Positions 37,032 to 46,029 of a stretch of DNA of 64,000 bases are shown piece by piece. Both the position numbers and the translations under genes were made by a program. The DNA comes from Pigmentibacter ruber (lineage in GTDB: Bacteria; Bdellovibrionota_B; Oligoflexia; Silvanigrellales; Silvanigrellaceae): positions 868,001-932,000 of the forward strand of contig NZ_WSSC01000001.1 of assembly GCF_009792895.1 (NCBI RefSeq). The letters run 5' to 3'. Every line of letters begins with the position of its first letter. The first letter of the stretch is position 1. A model generated the notes under the pieces. It was not told where the DNA came from and made no database searches. It saw only the letters and a program-made list of their open reading frames with translations.

Positions 37032-37058
37032 TATAGTCCAAAAAAACTTTTCCGATAT
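37032..37058 (+). promoter_or_regulatory. Sigma-28 (FliA)-type promoter of the flagellin gene
   Basis: TATAGTCC (37032-37039), an 11-nt spacer and TCCGATAT (37051-37058) match the FliA consensus TAAAGTTT-N11-GCCGATAA, with the CCGATA core exact and the spacer exact. It lies 119 nt before the flagellin ATG, leaving a leader of about 110 nt. Confidence 0.75.
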
Positions 37059-37107
37059 GCAAAATGTACGCATGGCAAAATGCCTACGATACATTTTTTA
37101 CTAGTTT

Positions 37108-37170
37108 GGCCAAGGATGGCCACACCCTGTACCAAAGTGGTTTTGGTTTGAGGTGAGTTTCATGGAGGAG
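37108..37170 (+). promoter_or_regulatory. Structured flagellin leader with CsrA-like sites
   Basis: A stem GGCCA (37108-37112)/TGGCC (37117-37121) presents AGGA in its loop; the sequence CCAAGGATGG is close to the CsrA (RsmA) consensus ACAAGGATGT. A second GGA lies in the ribosome site (ATGGAGGAG, 37162-37170). A further hairpin ACCAAA/TTTGGT sits at 37131-37147. The two-site layout, with one site in a hairpin loop and one over the ribosome site, resembles the hag leader of B. subtilis. Confidence 0.5.
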
Positions 37171-37177
37171 ACCAGCT

Positions 37178-38200
37178 ATGGGTTTGCGCATACAAACCAA
37201 CATCCAATCCCTTAATGCTCAGAGAGCCTTGAGTATTACCACTAAACAAAATGACGAATCCATTGAAAAAGTAAGCTCTGGATATCGCATTAACAAAGCT
37301 TCAGATGACGCTGCTGGCCTTGCCATCAGTGAAAAATTAAAAGCAGATATTCGTGGTTTAAATATGGCAAAAAGAAATGCGAGTGACGGTATTTCTTTGT
37401 TACAAACAGCGGAAGGTGGAATGAATGAAATAGGTAACATTCTTTCTCGTTTACGTGAGCTTGCAGTGCAAGGTGCTTCAGATACCATCGGGAATAAAGA
37501 ACGTGGATTTATTCATAAAGAATTTAATGCTCTGAAAGATGAAGTTGATCGTATTACAAATTCTACTGAATATAACGGAACATTACTTTTAACTGGTAGT
37601 AATATTGATAATGTGGAAGATAAAGATCAATTAAATCTCCCTGAAGAAATGACTAAAAAGTCAAATATTCCTCCACTAGAAGTTCAAGTTGGGAAAAACT
37701 GGGCATCAGCAACTGATGGTATTAATGAAAGAAAACTTGATGGCCAAGGCGATGTCTTCAATGAAGAGTTCGCTCGTAACCCAGTGAACATTATTCGCTT
37801 GAACTTTGATAAGATTAATACCAGTACTTTAGGTTTAGGCCTTGGTAGAGCAAGTGATGAATCTTACAATTCTACTGGTGTATTTATGGAAGATCCGGAT
37901 AATATGAATGGATCAAAAATGCGTGCACAAGCATCAATAAATAAAATTGATGATGCTATTTCAAAAGTTTCTGAATTCCGTGCAGATATGGGTGCGTTAC
38001 AAAACCGCTTATACTCCACTATTTCTAACTTATCAGTGCAATCTGAAAACTACTCTGCAGCAAATAGCCGTATCCGTGACACAGACTTTGCGGAAGAAAC
38101 TGCTAAATTGGCACAATCTAACATTCTTAAACAAGGTGGTGTGGCTGTACTTGCGCAAGCAAACCAAAGCCCAGGCGCAGCAATGCGTTTACTTGGATAA
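37178..38200 (+). CDS. fliC: Flagellin
   Basis: The 340-residue filament protein has the conserved N-terminal D0/D1 (MGLRIQTNIQSLNAQRALS, then RINKASDDAAGLAISEKLKA and ELAVQGASDT) and C-terminal D1/D0 (YSAANSRIRDTDFAEETA, ending AMRLLG). The variable centre is short, about 130 residues, so the filament surface is small. It is secreted through the flagellar type III export apparatus and has no signal peptide. GGAGGAG lies 8 nt before the ATG. It is monocistronic between its own sigma-28 promoter and a terminator. Confidence 0.96.
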   Translation: MGLRIQTNIQSLNAQRALSITTKQNDESIEKVSSGYRINKASDDAAGLAISEKLKADIRGLNMAKRNASDGISLLQTAEGGMNEIGNILSRLRELAVQGASDTIGNKERGFIHKEFNALKDEVDRITNSTEYNGTLLLTGSNIDNVEDKDQLNLPEEMTKKSNIPPLEVQVGKNWASATDGINERKLDGQGDVFNEEFARNPVNIIRLNFDKINTSTLGLGLGRASDESYNSTGVFMEDPDNMNGSKMRAQASINKIDDAISKVSEFRADMGALQNRLYSTISNLSVQSENYSAANSRIRDTDFAEETAKLAQSNILKQGGVAVLAQANQSPGAAMRLLG

Positions 38201-38216
38201 GTTTTTTCTTGAAAGG

Positions 38217-38260
38217 AGTGGATTTGTTGCGGTTTAAAGTGACAAATCCACTTTGTTTAA
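38217..38260 (+). terminator. Hairpin terminator of the flagellin gene
   Basis: AGTGGATTTGT (38217-38227) pairs perfectly with ACAAATCCACT (38242-38252) around a 14-nt loop, starting 17 nt after the flagellin stop and followed by TTGTTTAA. The U-tract is imperfect. Confidence 0.7.
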
Positions 38261-38438
38261 TGGAAGATATCATAAATTTGGCAAAAAATTTTCGTCGATA
38301 ATTTTCTTAAAATCTGCATGCATTTCTAAAAAATTAAAATTGTTATGAAAAGAGTTTTTCTGTGAGGTCAATTTTCTAGATAAACTATATTGTTAAACAG
38401 TTATTTTAAAAATTGAAATAGAGGGTTTGATAATTGTT

Positions 38439-39284
38439 TTAATTAATAACTACAGAGTTACTCGCCATTTTTTCATAAAAAGAATAAGTCATATAGAAAT
38501 CACCATTTTCACCAGCATTAACTCCCCAAGAGTTCCGTAACTTTATTAACTGTTGATTATCATCGTATCCGATAGCGATTAATAAAGTACCAGAGTTTCC
38601 ATTTAAGCAATAATTTTCGTTACTTTGAGGTTGCTGGCAAGCATATAAACCACCATCATAAATTTTAGAATTTCCAATGACTTTTAAATTAAAGCCATTT
38701 ACTGAAATAGGATCGCCAAGATTATCTTGAAGAGAAGTTCCTATTAGTACTCTATGACCATTTTTTAATGTTAATTTTAATTCATTTATACTTAACTTTG
38801 GATAACTTTTATATGAAATTTGAGATTTATAATTTTTATTGCTAATTTTTAGATATTCTTCTTTTTTAATTGTAAAACCACATTTTAAATTCTTTCGTTC
38901 AAAAACTATCCCAAATTCTTTTAATGTGTCTAAAGTTTCTTCAGGAGTCGCTGAGTTAGGATATATAGTGTTTAAAAGAGCATTAGTACAATTCACATCA
39001 ATTAAATAAGGTAATTTCAATTTTGCATTCAAGGCACTAACAGTTGAAAATACAACAATGTAACCATAGGCACCAATGTCTCTTACAGGTACATTAGCCA
39101 TACCTAAATCAACTGAGTTTGCTGAATTTTTAAAAGGTAGTATACCATCTTTGTAATCTATTTCATTACTATTTACAGAATTTTCTAAAATTAAATTTTG
39201 GTTCTCTTCCTTTGCAACAGACGTTAAAGAAAATGCTGCAAAAAAAGTTATAATAGATTTTTTGCAAAAATTTGATATTAGCAT
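38439..39284 (-). CDS. Secreted papain-like (C1) protein lacking catalytic Cys and His
   Basis: The 281-residue protein starts at ATG 39284, with GGAGG 5 nt upstream, and has a signal peptide (ITFFAAFSLTSVA). The C-terminal LLIAIGYDDNQQLIKLRNSWG then GENGDFYMTYSF is clearly the papain family His/Asn region, and FSTVSALNAK matches the papain helix after the catalytic Cys (CWAFSTVSALE). The Cys-Trp of that motif is Ile-Val here (GYIVVFSTVS), and the His of NHAV is Thr (SGTLLIAIGY). The Asn of RNSWG is kept. It is therefore probably an inactive binding or inhibitory relative, exported to periplasm or medium. Confidence 0.72.
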   Translation of the reverse strand: MLISNFCKKSIITFFAAFSLTSVAKEENQNLILENSVNSNEIDYKDGILPFKNSANSVDLGMANVPVRDIGAYGYIVVFSTVSALNAKLKLPYLIDVNCTNALLNTIYPNSATPEETLDTLKEFGIVFERKNLKCGFTIKKEEYLKISNKNYKSQISYKSYPKLSINELKLTLKNGHRVLIGTSLQDNLGDPISVNGFNLKVIGNSKIYDGGLYACQQPQSNENYCLNGNSGTLLIAIGYDDNQQLIKLRNSWGVNAGENGDFYMTYSFYEKMASNSVVIN

Positions 39285-39488
39285 TTTTTCCTCCAAATTA
39301 AATTTTAATGATTAAAAAAAAATTATAACTAAAAAAATATTAATTTCAATTAGTTGTTTATAAGTTATGGAAATATTTTTTATAGATTACCAAAATAATT
39401 TGACATTTTATAAATGAAGCTTGTTTTCAATTTTTTCTTTTTTGTATTAAAATAAAAATATTCTTTCTAGTCAGTTTTTTTATAATAT

Positions 39489-39511
39489 TAGTATTTTATT
39501 ATAAAATACTA
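39489..39511. repeat. 23-bp palindrome downstream of the Omp85 gene
   Basis: TAGTATTTTAT and its exact reverse complement flank a single T (39489-39511). It lies in the AT-rich gap between the Omp85 gene's 3' end and the papain-like gene's start. No U-tract follows on either strand, so it is not a clear terminator; an operator is possible. Confidence 0.4.
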
Positions 39512-39577
39512 AAAATAAAATCATTTTAAGATTGATGTTATTTTTAGTATTAAGACGAAATTAAATATAAAAAATAC

Positions 39578-40981
39578 TTAGAAAAATTGGAGAAGTCCAA
39601 AATTAAATCCAAATGTATTAAAGGGATTTAAAGTATAAGCATAATCAAATCGTAAAGCTACACGATTAATTTTTAGGGGTAAGATCCTAATTCCAGTTCC
39701 CACACTTACACCAGTAAATTTATTAAAAATACCTGGAAAAGTATCAGCCGCATAACCTACATCGGAGAAAAATGCATGTTGTAAAGCTATGTATTCAGTA
39801 ACTAAACTTGGTACTCTAAGTTCAAAATTACTAAACCACGAGTATTTTCCAGAAAACTCTCCATCATAAAAACCTCTTAATTTATCGAGCCCCCCAACAA
39901 AAAATTGCTGAGAAGTAACATCGCTTGATGTGGCGCTTATGTTGCTACGCAAAGCAAATACCGTGTATTTTGGTAGGGGAATAATTCCAAAATCAAAATT
40001 AGATTTATAATATAAAAGAGTGCTATTGACTGAAGTATAATTATCTTCTTTGCTAGGATATCCTTGCAAAGTGGAATCAATAATTGTTACATAACTCAAG
40101 CCATCAGATTTTAATCCATCATAATTTATTTTTCCAAGAGTTAATCTTGTTTCAAGAGCTAGTGATGAAGTAGAAGCTGGTACATCATATTTTCGATTCT
40201 TATTGTTTTCTGCATCAGACGATGTAATTCCATCTTCTGATATATAATTATTAAGATATAAAAAGCCAAGTCCTATGAAAAAAGAAGGTGTAATTTTTAA
40301 ATCTGTAAATAAATTAATCATGTCTCTTTGATTTGAAAAGGTACCAAGAATATCTCTATCATGATTATAAACATGATAAACATTATGCTCTTTAGTCAAA
40401 TAGCTTACTATATTAAAAGGACTACCTAAAACACTCGGGTTTCTAAAATAAACAAAAGTAGAACAGTTCGAGTTTTTACAACCATATGTAAAATTAAATG
40501 TATATAATCTACCTATAAAATTTGTTTCATAAAGTCCTAAAACTAAATAAGAGGTACCACCACCAGATCCGGCTAAGAAATAAGGTAATAAAGTCCACTT
40601 TTCTTCAATATCAAAACGGATAATTAATCTGTTTTTATCATCCAAAAATAAAGTTACATCTATTTTAGAAAATACTTGCAAATTTTTTAAATTCTGCATT
40701 GAAATTCTTAATTTTTCAGAAGTAAAAGGTTCATTTTCTTCGAGTTCTAAATTATTTTCAATCACATCATCACTTGTTCTTGAATTTCCTCTAAAATCTA
40801 TATCTGCAACTATCATTCCTTCAGCTACTTTGGGGGTTATTATTGTAAAATTTTTTACATCTAACTCATTGGATTCTTGGGCAAAGCATGTATTTATTGA
40901 AAGGAATGAGCGAAAAAGTAACAACTCAAAAATAGTAATAAATATGAAAAATGATATTACTTTCCGCTTATAACTTAACAA
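39578..40981 (-). CDS. Omp85-family outer-membrane protein (BamA/TamA-like, short)
   Basis: The 467-residue protein has an N-terminal export segment (FFIFITIFELLLFRSF) and one POTRA-like domain (about residues 55-125; VADIDFRGNSRTSDDVIEN). About 16 beta strands form a barrel, with the Omp85 loop-6 motif GGLDKLRGFYDGEF, and the protein ends in a C-terminal Phe. Full BamA has five POTRAs and about 800 residues, so this is not the main assembly factor; TamA-like or lipid/protein-translocating relatives are alternatives. It follows a TetR-family regulator by 15 nt and is likely controlled by it. Confidence 0.8.
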   Translation of the reverse strand: MLSYKRKVISFFIFITIFELLLFRSFLSINTCFAQESNELDVKNFTIITPKVAEGMIVADIDFRGNSRTSDDVIENNLELEENEPFTSEKLRISMQNLKNLQVFSKIDVTLFLDDKNRLIIRFDIEEKWTLLPYFLAGSGGGTSYLVLGLYETNFIGRLYTFNFTYGCKNSNCSTFVYFRNPSVLGSPFNIVSYLTKEHNVYHVYNHDRDILGTFSNQRDMINLFTDLKITPSFFIGLGFLYLNNYISEDGITSSDAENNKNRKYDVPASTSSLALETRLTLGKINYDGLKSDGLSYVTIIDSTLQGYPSKEDNYTSVNSTLLYYKSNFDFGIIPLPKYTVFALRSNISATSSDVTSQQFFVGGLDKLRGFYDGEFSGKYSWFSNFELRVPSLVTEYIALQHAFFSDVGYAADTFPGIFNKFTGVSVGTGIRILPLKINRVALRFDYAYTLNPFNTFGFNFGLLQFF

Positions 40982-40996
40982 AATATTTATCCTAGA

Positions 40997-41593
40997 TTAT
41001 TTTTTAACAACTAAAAAACTAAGAATTGCTTCTTCGCTGTTTTTTACAATTTCATCATAGTTAAAGACACCTTCGTCAAAAAGCCATTGTAAAGCAATTC
41101 CATCGATCATTGCAATTATCATACTAGCAAATTGTAATGCTTCGCCTTTTCTAAAAACTCCTTGGGTAATTCCATGTTGAATGATAACTGCAATTGAATT
41201 TCTAAATTTAGCATAATGACTTGCTACTTCTTGCCTTACTTTCTCTTTTTGATCAATTTGAGTCCAGAAATCCATATTAATCCGATAATATTCACGCTTA
41301 TTTTGAACTATACTTGAACACATCCAAATAACATTTGAAAGTCTGGTAATTGGATCTGAATTAATATCACCTGAATGAAGTAGATTTTCGATATCTGAAC
41401 TGACATGGTCAAGAACAGTCATCATTAAATCTTCTTTATTTAAAAAATAATAATGAATAATTCCTTTTGAAACATCCGCAACTCTTGCTACATCTTGCAT
41501 GGAAAAGTTACTGTAGCCATAGCGTGTGATACATTCAATGGTAGCATTGATTATTTGAGTTTTTCTTTCTGAAGCAAGATCGGAGCGGCTCAT
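40997..41593 (-). CDS. TetR-family transcriptional regulator
   Basis: The 198-residue protein has the TetR N-terminal helix-turn-helix (RYGYSNFSMQDVARVADVSKGIIHYYFLNKEDL, about residues 24-57). A helical ligand and dimer domain follows, with an FFWTQIDQ-like segment (INMDFWTQIDQKEKVR) as in the BetI-type C-terminal family. It probably represses itself and the Omp85 gene 15 nt downstream. The 147-bp gap to the divergent MshEN gene holds an imperfect palindrome (TCTGGG at 41629 with CCCAGA at 41651) that could be its operator. The ligand is unknown. Confidence 0.85.
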   Translation of the reverse strand: MSRSDLASERKTQIINATIECITRYGYSNFSMQDVARVADVSKGIIHYYFLNKEDLMMTVLDHVSSDIENLLHSGDINSDPITRLSNVIWMCSSIVQNKREYYRINMDFWTQIDQKEKVRQEVASHYAKFRNSIAVIIQHGITQGVFRKGEALQFASMIIAMIDGIALQWLFDEGVFNYDEIVKNSEEAILSFLVVKK

Positions 41594-41740
41594 AATTAAT
41601 ATTCCTGTATTAAATCGTCAATTTCATATCTGGGAAGGAACTGATACTCCCCCAGAATCTAAAATAGCTTAAGATCATAGTAGAATGAGTCAAGAGAATC
41701 ATTTTTATTCATAGGAAACTTAAGGTCTAGGGAAAGACAT

Positions 41741-43423
41741 ATGTACGATTTGCTTCAGGTTATGCAGCAAGATGGGTACCTGTCTTCTGGAGAACTCATA
41801 GCCTTAAGAAAAACTTGCAAAGAACTTGGAGAAAATCCTGTTCGTATATTGCGTTCTTTAAATATAGCTTCACCCGAGCAAATACAAGAATATTTACAAA
41901 GATATTTTAGAGTTAATGCTTTAGGGGATCAGGCTATTGCATTACTAAATGAATCTTATCAATCTTATATACCTATTGATATCGCTGTTCACTATAGTTG
42001 TTTTGGCTTAGGTGAAGAAAATTCTGCCATATTTGTTGCCATGGAAGATCCTTCAGATAGAGGTACAGTTCAACAGTTACGTTTTTTTTTAAATAAACGA
42101 ATTATTCCTATTGCTGCTACAGTTTTTCAACTGGCTGAAGGATTGAATAAAATATATCGAATTAGTATTCCGAATTTAAAGTTAACAACAGTTATTGAGC
42201 GTTCAAGAGGAGTCATAGGAGGACTAAGATATGAGGCTTCTTATGAGATGGGTGCTCTTTCTATTGATGGGGATAAATATCATAGCAATTTAGGAAAGAT
42301 TGATTCAGATAATGTAAATGAATTTGTGAATAAAAACTCAAAGAAAAGTAAATCTGGGGGAGCAGAGCACGATGATGAAGAACCATCACCTGATATCGCT
42401 TTTCCTGAGATGAATAATACTATTTATACTCCAAGTCCTTCTGTAGGTTTTATTGATGGAAGTAGTGGAGAAATTGCAAAAGGTGTTTTAGATGTTGAAG
42501 AATCTAAAAAGGAAATAAAAGTAGAAGGATCTGGTGAGACTGAACCACCAGTAAAAGTAGATGAAGCACCAGCAGAAGAAGGAATTAGCGAGGAGAGTGC
42601 AGCAGTAAGTGCTGCTCCAAATGAAGTACCAGCAGAAGAAGGAATTAGCGAAGAGAGTGCAGCAGTAAGTGCTGCTCCAAATGAAGTACCAGCAGAAGAA
42701 GGAATTAGTGAGGAGAGTGCAGCAGTAAGTGCTGCTCCAAATGAAGTACCAGCAGAAGAAGGAATAAGCGAGGAGAGTGCAGCAGTAAGTGCTGCTCCAA
42801 ATGAAGTACCAGCAGAAGAAGGAATAAGCGAAGAGAGTGCAGCAGTAAGTGCTGCTCCAAATGAAGTACCAGCAGAAGAAGGAATAAGCGAGGAGAGTGC
42901 AGCAGTAAGTGCTGCTCCAAATGAAGTACCAGCAGAAGAAGGAATTAGCGAGGAGAGTGCTATTATTAGCGAAACAGCTAATGATGCACCAATTGCTGAT
43001 GAAATTAGTGAAGAGATTGCATTAGTTAACGAAACAGAAAGTGAAGTTCCAAATGCAGAAATAACTGAAGAAGTCGAAATTCAGGAAAATTCTAATTTAA
43101 CCAGTGAGCAAAATGTCAATTCAGTAGAAGAAGCAGAAGAACTTAATGAACAACAAATAGCTGAACTTTCAGCTTTGGCAAGTTCTGCATTAGTAAAGTT
43201 AACTATGCTCACAAATCAACAGCAGGCTATAAGTTACGTTAATTCATTACTTGAAAATCATAATATTTCTGTTTCTTTTGATGGTAATTCATCATACGAA
43301 ATAAAAGGGCAAAACTTTTCATCCGTTGGTGATTCTAAATCCATTTTAAATCAAAACGATAATAAAATTTACTATGCATTGGATCCAATTTTAAAACAAA
43401 TTTTAAAAATGAAGTTAGAATAA
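41741..43423 (+). CDS. GspE/MshEN N-domain protein with 20-residue tandem repeats
   Basis: Residues about 1-145 match the N-terminal domain of type II/IV secretion ATPases (GspE/MshEN): a helical [20 protein letters not shown] half and the [31 protein letters not shown] half with [19 protein letters not shown]. MshEN domains can bind cyclic di-GMP. There is no ATPase domain; instead a linker leads to nearly seven copies of an acidic 20-residue repeat ([20 protein letters not shown]), then an unrecognised C-terminal domain of about 110 residues. AGGGA lies 7 nt before the ATG. It is the first gene of an operon with a soluble chemoreceptor-like protein and a flagellin. Confidence 0.7.
   Translation: MYDLLQVMQQDGYLSSGELIALRKTCKELGENPVRILRSLNIASPEQIQEYLQRYFRVNALGDQAIALLNESYQSYIPIDIAVHYSCFGLGEENSAIFVAMEDPSDRGTVQQLRFFLNKRIIPIAATVFQLAEGLNKIYRISIPNLKLTTVIERSRGVIGGLRYEASYEMGALSIDGDKYHSNLGKIDSDNVNEFVNKNSKKSKSGGAEHDDEEPSPDIAFPEMNNTIYTPSPSVGFIDGSSGEIAKGVLDVEESKKEIKVEGSGETEPPVKVDEAPAEEGISEESAAVSAAPNEVPAEEGISEESAAVSAAPNEVPAEEGISEESAAVSAAPNEVPAEEGISEESAAVSAAPNEVPAEEGISEESAAVSAAPNEVPAEEGISEESAAVSAAPNEVPAEEGISEESAIISETANDAPIADEISEEIALVNETESEVPNAEITEEVEIQENSNLTSEQNVNSVEEAEELNEQQIAELSALASSALVKLTMLTNQQQAISYVNSLLENHNISVSFDGNSSYEIKGQNFSSVGDSKSILNQNDNKIYYALDPILKQILKMKLE
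42561..42960 (+). repeat. 60-bp in-frame tandem repeat, about 6.7 copies
   Basis: The unit begins ATGAAGTACCAGCAGAAG and repeats exactly every 60 bases with only scattered single-base changes (for example AATTAGCG/AATAAGCG, AGGAG/AAGAG). Each unit encodes the 20-residue acidic repeat. Near-identity implies recent duplication and likely copy-number variation between strains; length changes stay in frame. Confidence 0.97.
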
Positions 43424-43442
43424 TTTAAATTTGAGGTGTGAA

Positions 43443-45068
43443 GTGGAAAATGAACAAATGTCTACAGATACTGGATTATCAGCTGCTGATTGTATGGCTT
43501 CGATGTTGAATGCTCAAAGACAATTGATCATTGCCATTCGACGTTTGAATGAACTAATTGCTTTTTCTCAAAGCACTGATATTGAAGGAGAACGTCAACT
43601 TCTTTTGGCACTCCAAGGTCAATTTAGAAAAATATCGGATAGTATTGCAAGTGTAACAGATAATTTAGGAAATTTATTAGAGTTTAGAAAAACGAAAGAT
43701 AGAGAAATTCAAAGAGCATCGTTTAATTTAGACAGTACTAGACAAGCTATCGGAGAAAGCATTGTAACTTTAAATGTTACTTCTGATTATATTCGAGAAA
43801 GTATATTACTAAGTAGACACACCTTAGCTGAAACTAGAAAAACTGCGGATAGAAGTAGGGCATGGGGACGACTTGGGTCAGACCTCTTACATGATTTTAA
43901 TACCTTTCAAGATCAAACAGAACAATTAACAGAAGTGATAAAAAGCTGGGATGAACTCATGAATAAAACTCAAGTTTTACAAAATGAAGTTTTTCAGCAC
44001 TCACAAACGACACGAGAAGCTATTCAAGGCGTAACTTCGGCCATGATTGGTGGTAGAGATCGCATGAATGCGGTTCAAGAAAAAATTTCTATTCTAGCAA
44101 ATAGAGTTGCCGACATTGGTAATATTATTGAAGTCATTGATGATATTTCTGAACAAACAAATTTACTAGCTTTGAATGCAAGTATTGAAGCCGCGCGTGC
44201 AGGAGATCAAGGAAAAGGATTTGCCGTAGTTGCTGATGATATTCGAAAATTAGCTGAACGTTCCAGTACTGCTACAAGAGATATTTATGATCGAATTGAA
44301 GCAATTCAAGAAGAAACTTCTGGTGCAATGGCGGCAATCCGAGAAGGACACGCTGTAATAGAGGCCGGAGTAAAAAAAGCAGATACAGCCGATGCTTTAT
44401 TAAAAGAATTAAGAGAAAAAATAGGTCAATTATCACGCCAGGCAATTGGATTAGATGATCAATTAGGAACTGCAAAAAATCTGAGTGAAGGCAATAAATC
44501 AAGAACAAGAGAAATGTTTAGAACTATCAGAAAAATTACCGAAACAGCTACATTTGCACGCGATTTAGTGACCCAAGTAGAAACAAGTTTAACAAGTATA
44601 GTTGCTGCTGGTACAAGTAGTTTGGCGGCAATACAATTGGAAATAAAAAAATTGCTTGATATAGTTAGTAATCTCGAACAAGCACAAAGTGTTGTTAGAC
44701 AAGTTCATGATTGGGTTCATCATGTTTCTGTTACTTTAGGTGAAGCAAAATCCGATTCAGAAGTAGCTGCAAATCAATGTTCTAGTGGACTTCATCAAGT
44801 TGAAATTTCTTTCAAACATTTAGATACAGAACGTTCTTCTTTAGAAACAATGCAGCAAGTTTGTAAAGATATTTCAGGCTGTGTAGATAAAGTAATTTTA
44901 GCTAGTGAATATTTAAAGAATATGCTGAATCAAGGTGTATCGTTAAATGTCGGCTCACCCGGTGAAGTTTTAATATTAAAAGAAGATGGAAAGTTTACAT
45001 TAGTTGACTACACAGTAAATAAACAAGACGACTCTAGTAATTCAAGCGGTGTTAAGGAAGCAAGTTAA
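43443..45068 (+). CDS. Soluble methyl-accepting chemotaxis-like protein
   Basis: The 541-residue protein has no membrane segment, so it is a cytoplasmic receptor-like coiled coil. The signalling hairpin is intact at about residues 225-275: [20 protein letters not shown], then [22 protein letters not shown]. It can therefore in principle contact CheA/CheW. The N-terminal 200 residues are helical without a recognised sensor domain. GTG 43443 has GAGG 6 nt upstream; the frame can be extended to TTG 43431 but without a site. It follows the MshEN-like gene by 19 nt and its stop directly abuts the ATG of the divergent flagellin. Confidence 0.85.
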   Translation: MENEQMSTDTGLSAADCMASMLNAQRQLIIAIRRLNELIAFSQSTDIEGERQLLLALQGQFRKISDSIASVTDNLGNLLEFRKTKDREIQRASFNLDSTRQAIGESIVTLNVTSDYIRESILLSRHTLAETRKTADRSRAWGRLGSDLLHDFNTFQDQTEQLTEVIKSWDELMNKTQVLQNEVFQHSQTTREAIQGVTSAMIGGRDRMNAVQEKISILANRVADIGNIIEVIDDISEQTNLLALNASIEAARAGDQGKGFAVVADDIRKLAERSSTATRDIYDRIEAIQEETSGAMAAIREGHAVIEAGVKKADTADALLKELREKIGQLSRQAIGLDDQLGTAKNLSEGNKSRTREMFRTIRKITETATFARDLVTQVETSLTSIVAAGTSSLAAIQLEIKKLLDIVSNLEQAQSVVRQVHDWVHHVSVTLGEAKSDSEVAANQCSSGLHQVEISFKHLDTERSSLETMQQVCKDISGCVDKVILASEYLKNMLNQGVSLNVGSPGEVLILKEDGKFTLVDYTVNKQDDSSNSSGVKEAS

Positions 45069-46028
45069 ATGGGTTTGAGAATAACTGGTACGGGCATCGT
45101 AGAATCAAATCTTACAAAAGCACAAAAAGATTATGATAATAGTCTTGAAAAATTGTCGTCAGGAGTTCGTTTTACTCGCAGTGAACCAATGCCAGCTGAA
45201 CGAGCTCGATCTGATATGCTTATGGCGAAAATGCGTGAATTAAATATTTATAAACAAAATGCAAATGAAGGTTTATCTTTTACAGAAAGTGTTGATTCTT
45301 CTTTAAGTCAGGTATCAAATACGGTAATAAGATTAAAAGAATTAGTAGCTCAATCAACAAATCCTGCTTTATCAGATAAGGAAAGAGGTTTTTTATTTGT
45401 AGAATATCAAGCAAATTATGATTCACTAGTATCAACTTCATCAACAATAGCTCATGCTGGAAAAGAATTATTTAGCACAGATTCAAATGATGAATCAGAA
45501 TTCCAAGGAATAGGACGTGGAAATGGATTTACTACCAAGTCAATTAAAATTAGAGTTTCAGGACCCGCAAATTCCGACGGTAAAGACGTTGGATTAATTG
45601 AAATAAATGATTTAGATAAAATTAGAGTACATCCAGAAGATTTAGGAATAAAATCAGCTGAAAATCTTGTAAATTCTGAGGAAGGAGTGTCCATAGATGA
45701 TGTCTTGGATAATTTTGGTGCAAGTAATGTAAAAGAATTAGGTGAAAGTTTCAATCAAGCGCATTTACAAGTTTCAGAACAACGGGCAAATATCGGCGCT
45801 GCAACCTCAAGGTTGTCTAGTGCTTTAAGCTCAATAAATGTTGCTTATGAAAATACAGCTGCAGCAAATTCTAGAATTCGAGATGTTGATTATGCAACTG
45901 AAATTACCAATCTTGCCAAAGCAAATATTTTAGTGCAAGCTAGTACAAGTTTATTAGCACAAAAAAATCAAAATTCTTCACAAAATATTTTAACATTAAT
46001 TAAAAGTGTAGATAATAATAAATCATAG
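45069..46028 (+). CDS. Divergent flagellin
   Basis: The 319-residue flagellin homologue keeps the N-terminal MGLRITGTGIVESNLTKAQ and LEKLSSGVRFTRSE and the C-terminal AYENTAAANSRIRDVDYATE, then NLAKANILVQASTSLLAQ. It differs from the main flagellin in having SEPMPAERARSDM where SDDAAGLAIS is usual, and a different C-terminus (ILTLIKSVDNN). It is transcribed with a MshEN-like protein and a soluble chemoreceptor, with no intergenic base before its ATG. It could be a minor filament subunit, a junction or cap-end protein, or a regulator of flagellin export. Confidence 0.88.
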   Translation: MGLRITGTGIVESNLTKAQKDYDNSLEKLSSGVRFTRSEPMPAERARSDMLMAKMRELNIYKQNANEGLSFTESVDSSLSQVSNTVIRLKELVAQSTNPALSDKERGFLFVEYQANYDSLVSTSSTIAHAGKELFSTDSNDESEFQGIGRGNGFTTKSIKIRVSGPANSDGKDVGLIEINDLDKIRVHPEDLGIKSAENLVNSEEGVSIDDVLDNFGASNVKELGESFNQAHLQVSEQRANIGAATSRLSSALSSINVAYENTAAANSRIRDVDYATEITNLAKANILVQASTSLLAQKNQNSSQNILTLIKSVDNNKS

Positions 46029-46029
46029 T

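Noticed and set aside
42705-42920. Leucine-rich 71-residue frame on the minus strand
   Set aside because: It is the antisense reading of the 60-bp repeats, has no ribosome site, and repeats with the same period.
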